Assembly: GCA_024276335.1 (NCBI GenBank)
Contig: JAJRXL010000181.1
Coordinates: 1-32,598, forward strand
Length of the DNA: 32,598 nucleotides
Direction of reading: 5' to 3'
Source: Bacteroidota bacterium
GTDB lineage: Bacteria; Bacteroidota; Ignavibacteria; SZUA-365; JAADGX01
Shown here: in pieces, positions 7,817 through 16,512 of the stretch
Position numbering within the stretch: position 1 is the first letter of the stretch
Layout: the number at the start of each line of letters is the position of its first letter
Position numbers and translations under genes: made by a program
Notes under the pieces: generated by a model
What the model was told of the DNA's origin: nothing
What the model saw: the letters and a program-made list of their open reading frames with translations, nothing else
The model's database searches: none

Positions 7817-8970
7817 GCTTCTCTCCTCGTTGGAGCGGACAGGTCGGGCAAACGTTCGGGATGTGAAGCGCGCGCGCGAATAAGGTACGCTTCGAGCCAG
7901 CCCCGCGCTTCGCCCGGATGATTGACTGCGAAGAGAATCGCTTCGTGGTCCAGGTCGTCGATGCGATCGTTGGCGGCGCGTACGGCGTCGATGTTGATCC
8001 TGATGGCAACGTCCACCGGCATCCTCTCCGGGTTGATGTCGATGCCAAAATACCCGTCGTAGGAATGCATCCTGAGGACATACATCAATGCTTCGAACTG
8101 CTCCGGGTGCACGACGCCGATGTTCAAATCCTGGTCGAAGTTACCCAGGGGTTGGCTGTTGACGTGCATGTGAGCCAGGCGCGCTTCCGACAGCGGCCAA
8201 CTGTACGCGTACGGCAGATCCTCGTACGCCATAAGAACGTGTCCGATCTCGGGATTCATACAACACAGCGCGTGCCCATCCCGCAGGAGAGACGTGTTGC
8301 GATCGTCATGCAGCAACTCCTCAACCTTGCGGCAGAGCAGCATTCCCTCCGCCGTGGTCCCGAACAGGATGTGGCCGCGAGGTTCATAGGGCTTCGGTTC
8401 GAAGGCAACGCGGACACCGGGCACCGCGTCCATTGCCTCGGCCAACCCCTCAATGAAACGATCGCGCATGGCCGGAAAGTCGATCCCGAACGAATTCTCG
8501 TAACCGTCAATTCCGGGCCAGATTACGGCGAAATCCGTGTCCATCTCGCGGTTCAATTCAAAAGCCCGCCGTGTCAATTCAATTGCCTGTTTTCGAATTC
8601 CCGGATCCGGGTTGGAGAGAGAGCCCCACTCGAACCGGTCTTCGAGAAAAAGCAAGGGGATCACGGTGATCAAACGTATCCCGGTATCGCGGCTGAACTG
8701 TCTCCACAAGTCGAGATTGCCCTCATGTATCTCGTTCGGGTAATGCGCCTCGATACCGGAAAGTCCATACCCGGCAAGACCGGCGGCAATATCAAGTCGT
8801 TCCTCGATACTAAGCATCGGTTTGTACTTCTTGTGGAAACGGCTGTCGGGCGGAGAGAAGTACCAGATACCGGCGGAGAATTTCGGCTCCAGGCAAAACG
8901 CGTTCATGTGCTCCAGCAACTCTTCCCGCGATCGGCGCCGGGATTGAAGTCGTAAATCCTTCAAGGGCAT
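7813..8970 (-). CDS. Xylose-isomerase-family sugar isomerase, divergent (one metal ligand changed)
   Basis: A 385-residue TIM-barrel protein with the length and late motifs of actinobacterial xylose isomerases. It should interconvert an aldose and a ketose. FEPKPYEPRG (E191, K193), NPEIGH (E241, H244), FDQDL (D279, D281) and GIDINP (D311) match metal and catalytic residues of XylA. The segment HMHVNSQ has His269 where classical XylA has a metal-binding Asp (HIDLNGQ), and the N-terminal active-site region (SAGIWYFSPP, EAHYPNE) is also different. Specificity may therefore not be D-xylose. The start has GAGGA 7 nt upstream. It overlaps rnhA by 4 nt and lies two genes before xylB, which supports a ketose product for that kinase. 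Confidence 0.85.
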   Translation of the reverse strand: MPLKDLRLQSRRRSREELLEHMNAFCLEPKFSAGIWYFSPPDSRFHKKYKPMLSIEERLDIAAGLAGYGLSGIEAHYPNEIHEGNLDLWRQFSRDTGIRLITVIPLLFLEDRFEWGSLSNPDPGIRKQAIELTRRAFELNREMDTDFAVIWPGIDGYENSFGIDFPAMRDRFIEGLAEAMDAVPGVRVAFEPKPYEPRGHILFGTTAEGMLLCRKVEELLHDDRNTSLLRDGHALCCMNPEIGHVLMAYEDLPYAYSWPLSEARLAHMHVNSQPLGNFDQDLNIGVVHPEQFEALMYVLRMHSYDGYFGIDINPERMPVDVAIRINIDAVRAANDRIDDLDHEAILFAVNHPGEARGWLEAYLIRARASHPERLPDLSAPTRREA

Positions 8971-9095
8971 GGTTGATTCCTCTTCGTGTTAGAAATAAAT
9001 GAAAGATGTGCTTCGCTTGATTACTGCCAATGCATTCAGTTGATTCGGCAAACACTCCTTCGTTGCAAGCCGGACAATACCCCGACGCGTCATCG

Positions 9096-10127
9096 TTACC
9101 TTTGGATCCTGCCGCTTCCACCCGTGGCCAGAAGGGCCAGGATTTCACGCGGGTTGATCAACGGAAAATCGCCCCGAACCGCGTGCTTCAAGCAGGACGC
9201 AGCCACGGCAAACTCCAGGGCTTCCTCGGCCGGCTGTTCCCGAACGAGTCCATGGATCAGGCCGGCGCTGAATGCATCTCCTCCGCCAACGCGGTCAAGC
9301 ACGTGGATGTCGTATTTCCGGCTACAGTAATAGCGTTGCCCGTCCCACGCAACCGCCGACCAGGTATTGTCGGAGGCGGAAGCGCTCTCCCGCAGGGTGA
9401 TTGCAACGAGTTTCAGCGAGGGGAATTTCCGCATCATCGTTTCCGCGACCCGCCGGTAATCCTCTACTGCAAGCTTGCCGGATTCAATGTCGGTATCCCC
9501 GGCCTTGATGCCGAACACGGACTCGATATCCTCTTCGTTCGATACCAGGACGTCGGTGTATTCCAGCACGCCGGAAAGGACTTCGCCCGCTTTTTCCGGG
9601 GGCCACAATTTCTTCCGGTAATTAAGATCAAGACTGACCGCAATACCCTCGTGATGAGCGTAATGTACGGCCTCCATGACGGCATCGGTCACGTTATCGC
9701 CCAGGGCAGGTGTGATCCCGCTGACGTGAAACCATGACGCGTCGTTCAAGATTTCCCGCCATTCGAAGAGGGAGGATGATAACCGGGAGAAAGCGGAACC
9801 GGCGCGATTGTATATGACCTTCGACGGGCGCTGGGAATAACCGGCCTCCAGGAAGTACACCCCCATCCGGTGCGAGGAGCGAAACACGTAATCCGTTCTC
9901 ACCCCGTACCTGCGGAGTTCATTCTCCGCGGCATCACCTCGTTCATCCTCCGGCAATACCGTAACGAAATACGCATCGTCTCCGAGTTGTGAAAGCCCCA
10001 CCGCCACGTTTGCTTCGGCCCCGCCAAACGACAACTCCAATGCTCCGGCCTGGACGAGCCGCTTGTGCGCGGGCGGACACAACCTCATCATCAATTCACC
10101 GAAGGTAACGATTTTCATATCCTTCAC
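9096..10127 (-). CDS. kdgK: 2-keto-3-deoxygluconate kinase-like PfkB-family sugar kinase
   Basis: A 343-residue ribokinase/PfkB-family kinase. It starts KIVTFGELMMRLCPP, and its AELSFGGAEANVAVGL-like region (LELSFGGAEANVAVGL, ~30-45) and ATP/catalytic motif DRVGGGDAFSAGLIHG (Asp as base) are typical of KDG kinases. The predicted reaction is 2-keto-3-deoxygluconate plus ATP to KDPG. The neighbouring KDPG aldolase, 27 nt upstream in the same direction, makes this assignment stronger than sequence alone. GTG 10127 has AAGGAG at good spacing; an ATG three codons in (10118) is an alternative. Moderate caution: PfkB specificity is hard to call without the gene neighbour. Confidence 0.88.
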   Translation of the reverse strand: MKDMKIVTFGELMMRLCPPAHKRLVQAGALELSFGGAEANVAVGLSQLGDDAYFVTVLPEDERGDAAENELRRYGVRTDYVFRSSHRMGVYFLEAGYSQRPSKVIYNRAGSAFSRLSSSLFEWREILNDASWFHVSGITPALGDNVTDAVMEAVHYAHHEGIAVSLDLNYRKKLWPPEKAGEVLSGVLEYTDVLVSNEEDIESVFGIKAGDTDIESGKLAVEDYRRVAETMMRKFPSLKLVAITLRESASASDNTWSAVAWDGQRYYCSRKYDIHVLDRVGGGDAFSAGLIHGLVREQPAEEALEFAVAASCLKHAVRGDFPLINPREILALLATGGSGRIQR

Positions 10128-10154
10128 GACCTTCTCCTTCGTTTTTCAAAACAC

Positions 10155-10805
10155 TCATTTCCCGGATGCCTGGTCTTTCAAGCTTGAAACAAGCCGGAAG
10201 GCACGTTCGGTTATTATCCGGTAATCGGCTCTTTCCACGGCGTTTCTATCCACGAGATCGGTCCCAACCGCAACGGCCGTGGCGCCCGCTTCGATCCACG
10301 CGGCGGCATTCTCAACCGTGACCCCGCCGGTCGGCACCAGTTTCACACCCGGAAGCGGACCGTGGATGTTCCTGAGAAACGAAGCACCCAACAAGCCCGC
10401 CGGAAAAACCTTGACCGCGTCAGCGCCCGATTTCCATGCCGCGTGAATCTCGGTCGGCGTGAAGCATCCGGGTATTACGACGGTATTCTGCTCGATACAT
10501 TTCTGGACGACCTCACGCATAAAAACAGGGCTGACGATAAATCGGGCGCCCGCTTCAATAGCGCGGGACGCGGTCGCCGCATCCAGCACTGTCCCCGCCC
10601 CGAGCACGACGTTGTTTTCGACGCATCCGTCCAGTTCGGCAATCGCTTCGATGGCTCCGGGAACGGTCATCGTTATTTCAACGCACCGGATACCGCCCGC
10701 TACCAGGGCCTCGACCACGGCCAACAACTTTTCCTTTTCCCTGAGGCGGATCACCGCGATGGCTTTCTCGACTTCGATGATACGGAAGGTTTCTTCTCTG
10801 CTCAT
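10155..10805 (-). CDS. eda: KDPG/KHG aldolase
   Basis: A 216-residue class I aldolase that splits 2-keto-3-deoxy-6-phosphogluconate into pyruvate and glyceraldehyde-3-phosphate. Signature pieces are GGIRCVEITM (E43), VLGAGTVLD, IPGCFTPTE, ADAVKVFPAG (Schiff-base K132) and LVPTGGV. ATG 10805 gives the usual family length; the frame extends upstream to 10883, but that part lies inside the preceding gene and looks unrelated to aldolases. The start is 16 nt after the stop of the GH88-like gene. With kdgK it completes the lower uronate pathway. Confidence 0.95.
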   Translation of the reverse strand: MSREETFRIIEVEKAIAVIRLREKEKLLAVVEALVAGGIRCVEITMTVPGAIEAIAELDGCVENNVVLGAGTVLDAATASRAIEAGARFIVSPVFMREVVQKCIEQNTVVIPGCFTPTEIHAAWKSGADAVKVFPAGLLGASFLRNIHGPLPGVKLVPTGGVTVENAAAWIEAGATAVAVGTDLVDRNAVERADYRIITERAFRLVSSLKDQASGK

Positions 10806-10821
10806 GTTATCAAGACGATGG

Positions 10822-12219
10822 TCACTCCTGACCACTTGTGCGGGGATCGATGAAAAACATGTAATAGGGCTCCCGCCGCGCAATACGCAGTATCAACAGG
10901 CCCAGTTCAAGCGCGTGGTAATCCCCCCACATCGAGGATTCGCCGCACGGGACGAGATGACTCCCGGGAATATAGTCCCACCCGGCCGGCCGGTGGTACA
11001 CCGAGTGCAGAACAAGTCCCTGGTGACCGGGATCCCTCGAGAGGTACGGGTCGTCGAATACATGCCGGGCGACGGTAAGACCAGCCCCGTAGTATTGCTC
11101 TCCCTCCATGTCCCCTTTCTGCTGCAAGTATCTTCCCAGCCTGATCAATCCCTGGGCGGCAATGACCGCAGCGGAACTGTCCACGGGTTCGAACGCATTG
11201 AACGGCTGCGAGGGCCGATCGAGATAATCCCCGAGCTCCGCCAGCCCGGGGGCCCCCGTATCCCAGTACGGTATTCCGTCACGCGGCGTGTTCGCGATGT
11301 AATAATCGGCCACGGCACGCGCCGTCTCTTCGAATCGCCGGAGGACCCGGCCTTTTTCATACAACGGTTCGAATTCGCTACACGGCAGCGTTTGAAGGAA
11401 TTCAAGCTGTTCCGCGTAGCCGCAGAGAATCCACGCCAGACCCCGCATCCACGTGCTGAACGGCGAATACCCCTGCTGCGTGCCGGGACAACGATACGCG
11501 CCGGTTTTGACGTTGAAGATGGACTCGTGCGCAACCCGTCCCCGGGTATCGTAATAATCCCTACCTGTCCCGAAATAAACGGCATACTTGGCCGTGGTCT
11601 CGGCATGAGCAATAAGCCGGTGGAGGAGGTTCACTTCTTCCTCCTGTTCGCCCTTGAGGACGTGCCCGAGCTGATGCGCAAGCGCCAGTGACCGGAGGGA
11701 TCGGATAGTATCGGCAAAAAGCGAATGGGGACCGTTGAAGGAATAAACGAATCCGTCGGTGCTCCCCAGAGACGTCCAGCGTGCCGCCTGGACCGCGCCG
11801 CTTACTTTCAATGCCAGCTCGCAGGCGCGCCTTTCACCGCTGTCGTCGGAAACGGCGCCTTCATGCATCAATCGCAGGATCGCTCCGTACGTGCTGATGA
11901 TAGTGAAACCATGATCGTGGACACCCGTGTGACTGACGTGTTTTGCCATGTGCTTCCGTGTTTGCTCCCGGCCGATTTCGAAGAACTCCCGGTTGCCCGT
12001 GGCATCAAACAGCAGCAACGCCGAACCGTACAGGAATCCCTGTGTCCATTCCGTCCAGCCCCGCTGCGTGTACTTCCCCCGCACCGTGTACACCGGGCCG
12101 CCTTTTTCCCCGGGCCATGCCGATATCAACGACGGTATCTTATCCGCCGCAAGTTCGTATAGCGACTCGACGGCAGTAACGAGGTCGCGCTCCTGAATTG
12201 TGCGGTCAATCTTCAACAT
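10822..12219 (-). CDS. GH88/GH105-like unsaturated glucuronyl hydrolase
   Basis: A 465-residue (alpha/alpha)6 protein similar to unsaturated uronyl hydrolases, which remove the 4,5-unsaturated uronic acid left by polysaccharide lyases. Features include TQGFLYGSALLLFDATG (~59-75), VHDHGF (D102, where GH88 enzymes have the HDxGF catalytic Asp), FADTIRSLRSLALA (D170, second Asp) and the C-terminal ESSMWGDYHALELGLL typical of the family. No signal peptide, so it probably acts on imported oligosaccharides in the cytoplasm. The released deoxy-hexosulose uronate would feed KDG formation; kdgK and eda follow directly. Upstream SD is weak. GH88 versus GH105 is not settled by eye. Confidence 0.85.
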   Translation of the reverse strand: MLKIDRTIQERDLVTAVESLYELAADKIPSLISAWPGEKGGPVYTVRGKYTQRGWTEWTQGFLYGSALLLFDATGNREFFEIGREQTRKHMAKHVSHTGVHDHGFTIISTYGAILRLMHEGAVSDDSGERRACELALKVSGAVQAARWTSLGSTDGFVYSFNGPHSLFADTIRSLRSLALAHQLGHVLKGEQEEEVNLLHRLIAHAETTAKYAVYFGTGRDYYDTRGRVAHESIFNVKTGAYRCPGTQQGYSPFSTWMRGLAWILCGYAEQLEFLQTLPCSEFEPLYEKGRVLRRFEETARAVADYYIANTPRDGIPYWDTGAPGLAELGDYLDRPSQPFNAFEPVDSSAAVIAAQGLIRLGRYLQQKGDMEGEQYYGAGLTVARHVFDDPYLSRDPGHQGLVLHSVYHRPAGWDYIPGSHLVPCGESSMWGDYHALELGLLILRIARREPYYMFFIDPRTSGQE

Positions 12220-12240
12220 GGCTCGCGTCTCATGATAAGG

Positions 12241-13035
12241 CTATAATTGCTGAACGTGTAATCCGCCATCGACGTGGATGACGGCTCCGGTCGAAAAAGG
12301 CAACGCGCCGTTCAAAACGGCAACGACCGCTTTCCCGACGTCTTCCGGTGTTCCCCACCGTTCCTGCGGAACCAATCCCCCCGTGATCAGAGCATCGTAT
12401 TTCTCCCTGACATTCTTTGTCATGTCGGTACTCATGATGCCGGGGCGCAGTTCATACACGCTGATCCCGGCTTCCGCCAGGCGCAAAGCCCAGAGCTTGG
12501 TAACCATGGACAATCCCGACTTCGATATGCAGTACTCAGCGCGGCTGGGTGACGCCATCTCTGCTGAGACCGAGGATATGTTAACGATCTTGAACCCGTC
12601 CGCCAGGAGAGGCGACGGTTTTTCCACGATCCAGTAGTTCGCAACGCGTTGGGAAAGAAAGAACGGGGCCACGAGGTTTACGTCAAGTACTTCCATGAAC
12701 GAATCCAGACTGGTCCCGGTGATGTCCTTCCGCTCCCGCGGCGCAATACCGGCATTGTTGACAAGCGCATCAATACGACCGAATGATTCCCGAACCTGCT
12801 GTATCAATGCGCCACGCCCCTCGGCGGTCGCCACGTTCGCTTTTATCGCCCTGAAAACCTGGCCATCATTCACCCTGCTCCGCTCACACAAGGCGACCGA
12901 TTTCTTCGCAGCGTTTTCGTCGGTGTTGAAATTAACGGCAACGGAATATCCCTGCCGCGCACAGTGAACGGCGATGCTTCTGCCCAATCCCCGGCTTGCC
13001 CCGGTTATAAGTATGACGGCGTCTTTCGTTGTCAT
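12241..13035 (-). CDS. Short-chain dehydrogenase/reductase
   Basis: A 264-residue classical SDR. It shows the NAD(P)-binding TGASRGLG (11-18), NNAGIA (93-98), a Ser in NISSVSAE and the catalytic YCISK (Y168, K172), and ends in GGL like FabG-type members. In this position it may reduce a keto-uronate intermediate, the step done by KduD in pectin pathways, but the sequence is FabG-like in general character and the substrate is inferred from neighbours only. The stop is 21 nt upstream of the GH88-like start. Confidence 0.92.
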   Translation of the reverse strand: MTTKDAVILITGASRGLGRSIAVHCARQGYSVAVNFNTDENAAKKSVALCERSRVNDGQVFRAIKANVATAEGRGALIQQVRESFGRIDALVNNAGIAPRERKDITGTSLDSFMEVLDVNLVAPFFLSQRVANYWIVEKPSPLLADGFKIVNISSVSAEMASPSRAEYCISKSGLSMVTKLWALRLAEAGISVYELRPGIMSTDMTKNVREKYDALITGGLVPQERWGTPEDVGKAVVAVLNGALPFSTGAVIHVDGGLHVQQL

Positions 13036-13073
13036 GCGATTTAGCGACTTACTTCTTATCTAACGACACGACT

Positions 13074-14099
13074 TCACCCCCCCGTTGACCAGACTTCATC
13101 GACCTTTACCGTCCTGCCCCCCTCCACCGACTTCTTCATTGCTTCAACGACGGCGACGTTACGGAGCGCCGTTGCCGCGTCCACCTCGGGCCTCCCGTCA
13201 TGCAGGATGCATTCCGCGAACTCCCGCAGTTCACTGATAAAACTCGCGTGCGGCGACTCACCAGCAGGGATGATTTCTTCTTCGAGACCGAAGTCACCGG
13301 TGGAAATCACCGCCAGCGAATCCTCGCGGCAAACAAGGTTTGCTCTCGTGCCGAACACCGTGACCTCGAACGTGGGAGGAACAACGTAGTGCGCATGCAA
13401 CGTACCGGTAACGCCGTTGTCGAACCTCATTACGCTCACCGTACTGTCAACGACATCGCTCCCAGCTTCATCTTTCATGACTGCGGACCTGGCGAAACAG
13501 CAGACCTCATCGATCGTGGAGACGAGGTACTGCAAAACGTCAACGAAATGTATGCCGAGTTGCGGCAACGGCATAAGCGGGCACAGGTGTGGATCGAGTT
13601 TCCAGGAGGGCACAGCCGCGCGCAGCCCGGCATCGTAAGAAAAATGCGCGTGGCAACTGACGATGCGACCGAGCGCTCCCCGATCGATGATCTCACGGGC
13701 TTTGCGGAAGACCTTGCGTTTGCGCGTATTGTGTCCGACCTGCAAAACCGCCTTCGTTCGATCGAGAGAATCGATAATCTCCTTCCCTTCGGCGACATCC
13801 GACGCGAGCGGTTTCTCAACGAACACGTGCTTTCCGACGGCCAGCGCCTTGCGAATCTGCTTACCGTGGAGGTGATTCGGTGTTACCAGGACGACGGCAT
13901 CAATCCCGGCGGCAAGGAGGTCTTCAAAGGAATCTGCCGGAGCACAACCGAATTCTTCGCTCGTTTGCCGCACGGCATCCGTATCGACATCAAAACAGGA
14001 TACCAGCGTCAGCAGATCGCACTCGCGGATCGCCCTGACCATGGTACGGCCGTGATTCTTGACTCCGGCGATTCCGACCTTGACATTATCCGTGCTCAC
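13074..14099 (-). CDS. Gfo/Idh/MocA-family oxidoreductase (second copy)
   Basis: A 341-residue NAD(P)-dependent oxidoreductase. The start is placed at GTG 14099 because the Rossmann fold begins right after it (VKVGIAGVKNHGRTMVRAI) and this gives normal family length; the open frame to 14222 adds residues with no family match and overlaps the upstream gene. The hallmark EKPLASD, the preceding TPNHLH and HFVDVLQYL, with the catalytic-region His, are visible. It differs clearly from the one at 4719-5702. Together with the neighbouring TIM-barrel epimerase it could act through a keto-sugar intermediate. Confidence 0.88.
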   Translation of the reverse strand: MSTDNVKVGIAGVKNHGRTMVRAIRECDLLTLVSCFDVDTDAVRQTSEEFGCAPADSFEDLLAAGIDAVVLVTPNHLHGKQIRKALAVGKHVFVEKPLASDVAEGKEIIDSLDRTKAVLQVGHNTRKRKVFRKAREIIDRGALGRIVSCHAHFSYDAGLRAAVPSWKLDPHLCPLMPLPQLGIHFVDVLQYLVSTIDEVCCFARSAVMKDEAGSDVVDSTVSVMRFDNGVTGTLHAHYVVPPTFEVTVFGTRANLVCREDSLAVISTGDFGLEEEIIPAGESPHASFISELREFAECILHDGRPEVDAATALRNVAVVEAMKKSVEGGRTVKVDEVWSTGG

Positions 14100-14158
14100 T
14101 CTCGTCAGTTTCCCTGGGGTGAATAAACATGTTCGACTCCGATGTATCTTCGGGCCAT

Positions 14159-15595
14159 TTACGTTCGCTTGCGAAGATATTCCTTGTACAACTCCGCGTA
14201 CAACTTGTCGCGCGGTACACAACCGGTGGGGTACTGCCCCCTCTCCGTGTCTTTCGCCTTCATCAAATCAGTGCAAAAGCTGGCTGTGATGCAAACGCGT
14301 TTTGTATCGATCGTGCCTCCACGAAGAGCATCCCGTACCATGTCCGGGTACGCAAGCGCCGCCCGGCCTATGCCGACAATTGTCACACGTTTCCTGCGCA
14401 GGTTCGCTTCCGCCGCGGGAAGAAGGAATCCCTGCAGCCAGCTGTAGCCGGTCCCGACGATCGCCATGTCGGGAAGCGCTTCCCGGATCGCGCCGGTGAT
14501 GCGAAAATGCCGATCCACGCCGATTAAAGGATGTTCCGGTGCTATGTACGATCCTTCCGAAGGCCGCTCGTAAGGCCTGCCGATATGCGGGTTGAAGTAC
14601 GGACTGCCCAGCGATACGTTCACCATGCGCACGCCCAGGTTTTTCATTAACCGTACCAGTTCGATAGGCTCGGAAAGGTCTTCCCGAAACGGATCATTTT
14701 CATCGACGCCGAAGCCATAATGGTAAGGCAGGGAAAGCGGAACGGGAACGCCGATGCCGCTCTCCGGGTCGCGACGGTAGGGGACGCCGTCGTAAGCGTT
14801 GATACGTGAAGCAAGGATAACCTTTCCTCCGAGCGTATCGCTGATTTTCGTCAGCACGTTCCGTATGAACCGGGTCCTGTTCCGGAAGCTCCCGCCATAC
14901 TTGCCGGGACGGTTCTTCGCTCCCAGCAATTCACCGGGGAGATAGGTGTGGCATTGCTTGATGTCGATGAAATCGAACCCCGCCCGTGCGGCCAACTCTG
15001 CCGCGCGAACGAAAGCGTCTTCCAGCGTGGCGAGTTCATCATCGGAAACCAGGGGGTAATCGGGGGGGATGGATCCCCGCCCGTTCTTGTTCAACCGGGT
15101 AATCGTATCAAGGTACGGATGATGACAGGCGATGACGGGCCGTCGGCAACTGTATCGCCCCGAGTGGGTCAATTGAATGCCGACCATCAGGTCGGCCTCC
15201 GAACCGAACGCTTCCCGGTGCGCCTTTCTCGTGGCGCTCAGAAGCTCTGCGAACGCCTGCAGGTTCCTCTCGCACAGGTACAACTGCCTCGGGTTCCCTC
15301 TCCCCTCTTCGACAACCGCCGTCGCTTCACCCCATATCAGCTTGGCTCCGCCCGCACCAAAACGTCTCCAGCGGCGAAACGTCAGGTCGCCCGGCCTGCC
15401 GTCGAGTGTCCCGTCACAGCCTTCCATGGGGTGAAAGGCCAGGGCGTTGCCCAATTTCCTCCCCCCGATGAAAACCGGCTCGAACACCTCCTCCAGTTCT
15501 CTTTCCAATGTGATGTCCAGGCCCAGTCGCTCAATCTCCAGAGCGATATCCTCAAGGGACCTGTACGTGAAATGCCTGGGAAAACGTGTCGCCAT
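14159..15595 (-). CDS. NADH:flavin oxidoreductase / old-yellow-enzyme-like FMN protein
   Basis: A 478-residue TIM-barrel flavoprotein of the OYE/2,4-dienoyl-CoA reductase type. Clear family pieces are FHPMEGCDG (~55-62), GAKLIWGEATAV, VGIQLTHSGRYS (~138-149), DIKQCHTYLPGELL (~211-224) followed by NRPGKYGGSFRNRTRF, and IVGTGYSW with a later GRAALAYPD. In the usual active site a His pair is read as HGAHGYL; here it is KQCHTYL, so the first His is replaced by Lys213 while H216 and Y218 remain. The C-terminal end has three Cys (about 435, 441, 459) that do not form the classical CxxCxxxC iron-sulfur motif. The substrate is unknown; its role in a sugar operon is unusual. No SD is obvious. Confidence 0.85.
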   Translation of the reverse strand: MATRFPRHFTYRSLEDIALEIERLGLDITLERELEEVFEPVFIGGRKLGNALAFHPMEGCDGTLDGRPGDLTFRRWRRFGAGGAKLIWGEATAVVEEGRGNPRQLYLCERNLQAFAELLSATRKAHREAFGSEADLMVGIQLTHSGRYSCRRPVIACHHPYLDTITRLNKNGRGSIPPDYPLVSDDELATLEDAFVRAAELAARAGFDFIDIKQCHTYLPGELLGAKNRPGKYGGSFRNRTRFIRNVLTKISDTLGGKVILASRINAYDGVPYRRDPESGIGVPVPLSLPYHYGFGVDENDPFREDLSEPIELVRLMKNLGVRMVNVSLGSPYFNPHIGRPYERPSEGSYIAPEHPLIGVDRHFRITGAIREALPDMAIVGTGYSWLQGFLLPAAEANLRRKRVTIVGIGRAALAYPDMVRDALRGGTIDTKRVCITASFCTDLMKAKDTERGQYPTGCVPRDKLYAELYKEYLRKRT

Positions 15596-15642
15596 GAATC
15601 AGAATCAATATAAAGTGATGATGTGATGATTGCGAAAGCGCG

Positions 15643-16512
15643 TCATGACCGGGTTTCTTCCTTATCATCCAGTGAAGTCTGTCTCTCTTGTCCGCGAAGA
15701 ATATCGTCCAACATCCGCCGCAATGTTTCAATGTTTCGCCGCGACTTCTCCACGAGCGGCGGGCAGTGCGTTTCGACGGTAACGTGACGAACCACGCCGT
15801 CATTGATCAGTGAGGCCAGTTGCGACCGCCAGTCGATGCGCCCTTCACCAACGGGAACACATTCCACCAGCGCTCCCCTGACCGTGTCTTTGACGTGGAC
15901 GTTGACGATGTACTTCCTGAGCGCTCGATATCCATCAGGGTACGGCTCTTCTCCCGTTCCCACGGCATTCGCAGGATCCCAGTTGGCCCTCAGCCCGGGC
16001 GAATCGACGTCGGCGAGGAGCTGCGCCGTGTGGCTCCCGGAGTCGCACCAGAAACCCGGTTCGTTCTCGACGGCAATGGTGATGCCCGCCCGTACGGCAG
16101 CTTCGGCCACCTGTCGCATCCTCTCCACGACGACCTGTCGTTCCCCGGACTGTTGATTCCCCTCGCGTTGAAAACCGAACACGATGATCATGGGCGCGCC
16201 GAGTTCACGGGCAATTTCAATGGTCCGTGGCAAGCCGTCCTGTATCTGCCGGTCGATTTCTTTTCGATCGGAAACCGGGAGCTTGAAGAACCCGGGCGAA
16301 AGAGCGGTCACCGTTATTGTTCCATCGCGCACGAACGACCGGATAAGCCGCAAGTCATTCCCGTCAGTGTACGGGATCCTGCCGGAAGCAACCGACCGGA
16401 TTTCGTAGCGTGATACGCCCCAGGACAACCCCGTCTTCACCGCATCGGAAAAAGCCAGCGCTATTTCATCGGAGACAATTCCAATTTCGATATTCGCAGA
16501 CGAAGGATTCAT
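15643..16512 (-). CDS. Sugar phosphate isomerase/epimerase-like TIM-barrel protein
   Basis: A 289-residue AP-endonuclease-2/xylose-isomerase-like TIM barrel. The metal ligands expected for this family are visible in order: Glu in VENEPG, Asp in NWDPAN, His in NVHVKD and Glu in VETHC. Members epimerise or isomerise sugars, keto-inositols or 3-keto-glycosides. It begins with ATGA overlapping the GH38 stop by 4 nt, so it is translationally coupled to the mannosidase. It is unrelated in detail to the XylA-like protein at 7813-8970. Substrate not assignable. Confidence 0.88.
   Translation of the reverse strand: MNPSSANIEIGIVSDEIALAFSDAVKTGLSWGVSRYEIRSVASGRIPYTDGNDLRLIRSFVRDGTITVTALSPGFFKLPVSDRKEIDRQIQDGLPRTIEIARELGAPMIIVFGFQREGNQQSGERQVVVERMRQVAEAAVRAGITIAVENEPGFWCDSGSHTAQLLADVDSPGLRANWDPANAVGTGEEPYPDGYRALRKYIVNVHVKDTVRGALVECVPVGEGRIDWRSQLASLINDGVVRHVTVETHCPPLVEKSRRNIETLRRMLDDILRGQERQTSLDDKEETRS

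Noticed and set aside
7918..8955. 345-codon plus-strand open frame
   Set aside because: It is antisense to the XylA-like gene, whose motifs are intact, and has no domain sense or SD; long antisense frames are common in this GC-rich sequence.
8810..9148. 112-codon minus-strand frame containing CPAC (zinc-finger-like)
   Set aside because: It mostly overlaps kdgK and the isomerase in another frame; the CxxC is isolated.
10806..10883. Longer N-terminus for KDPG aldolase
   Set aside because: It overlaps the end of the GH88-like gene and adds residues unlike any aldolase; ATG 10805 gives the normal length.
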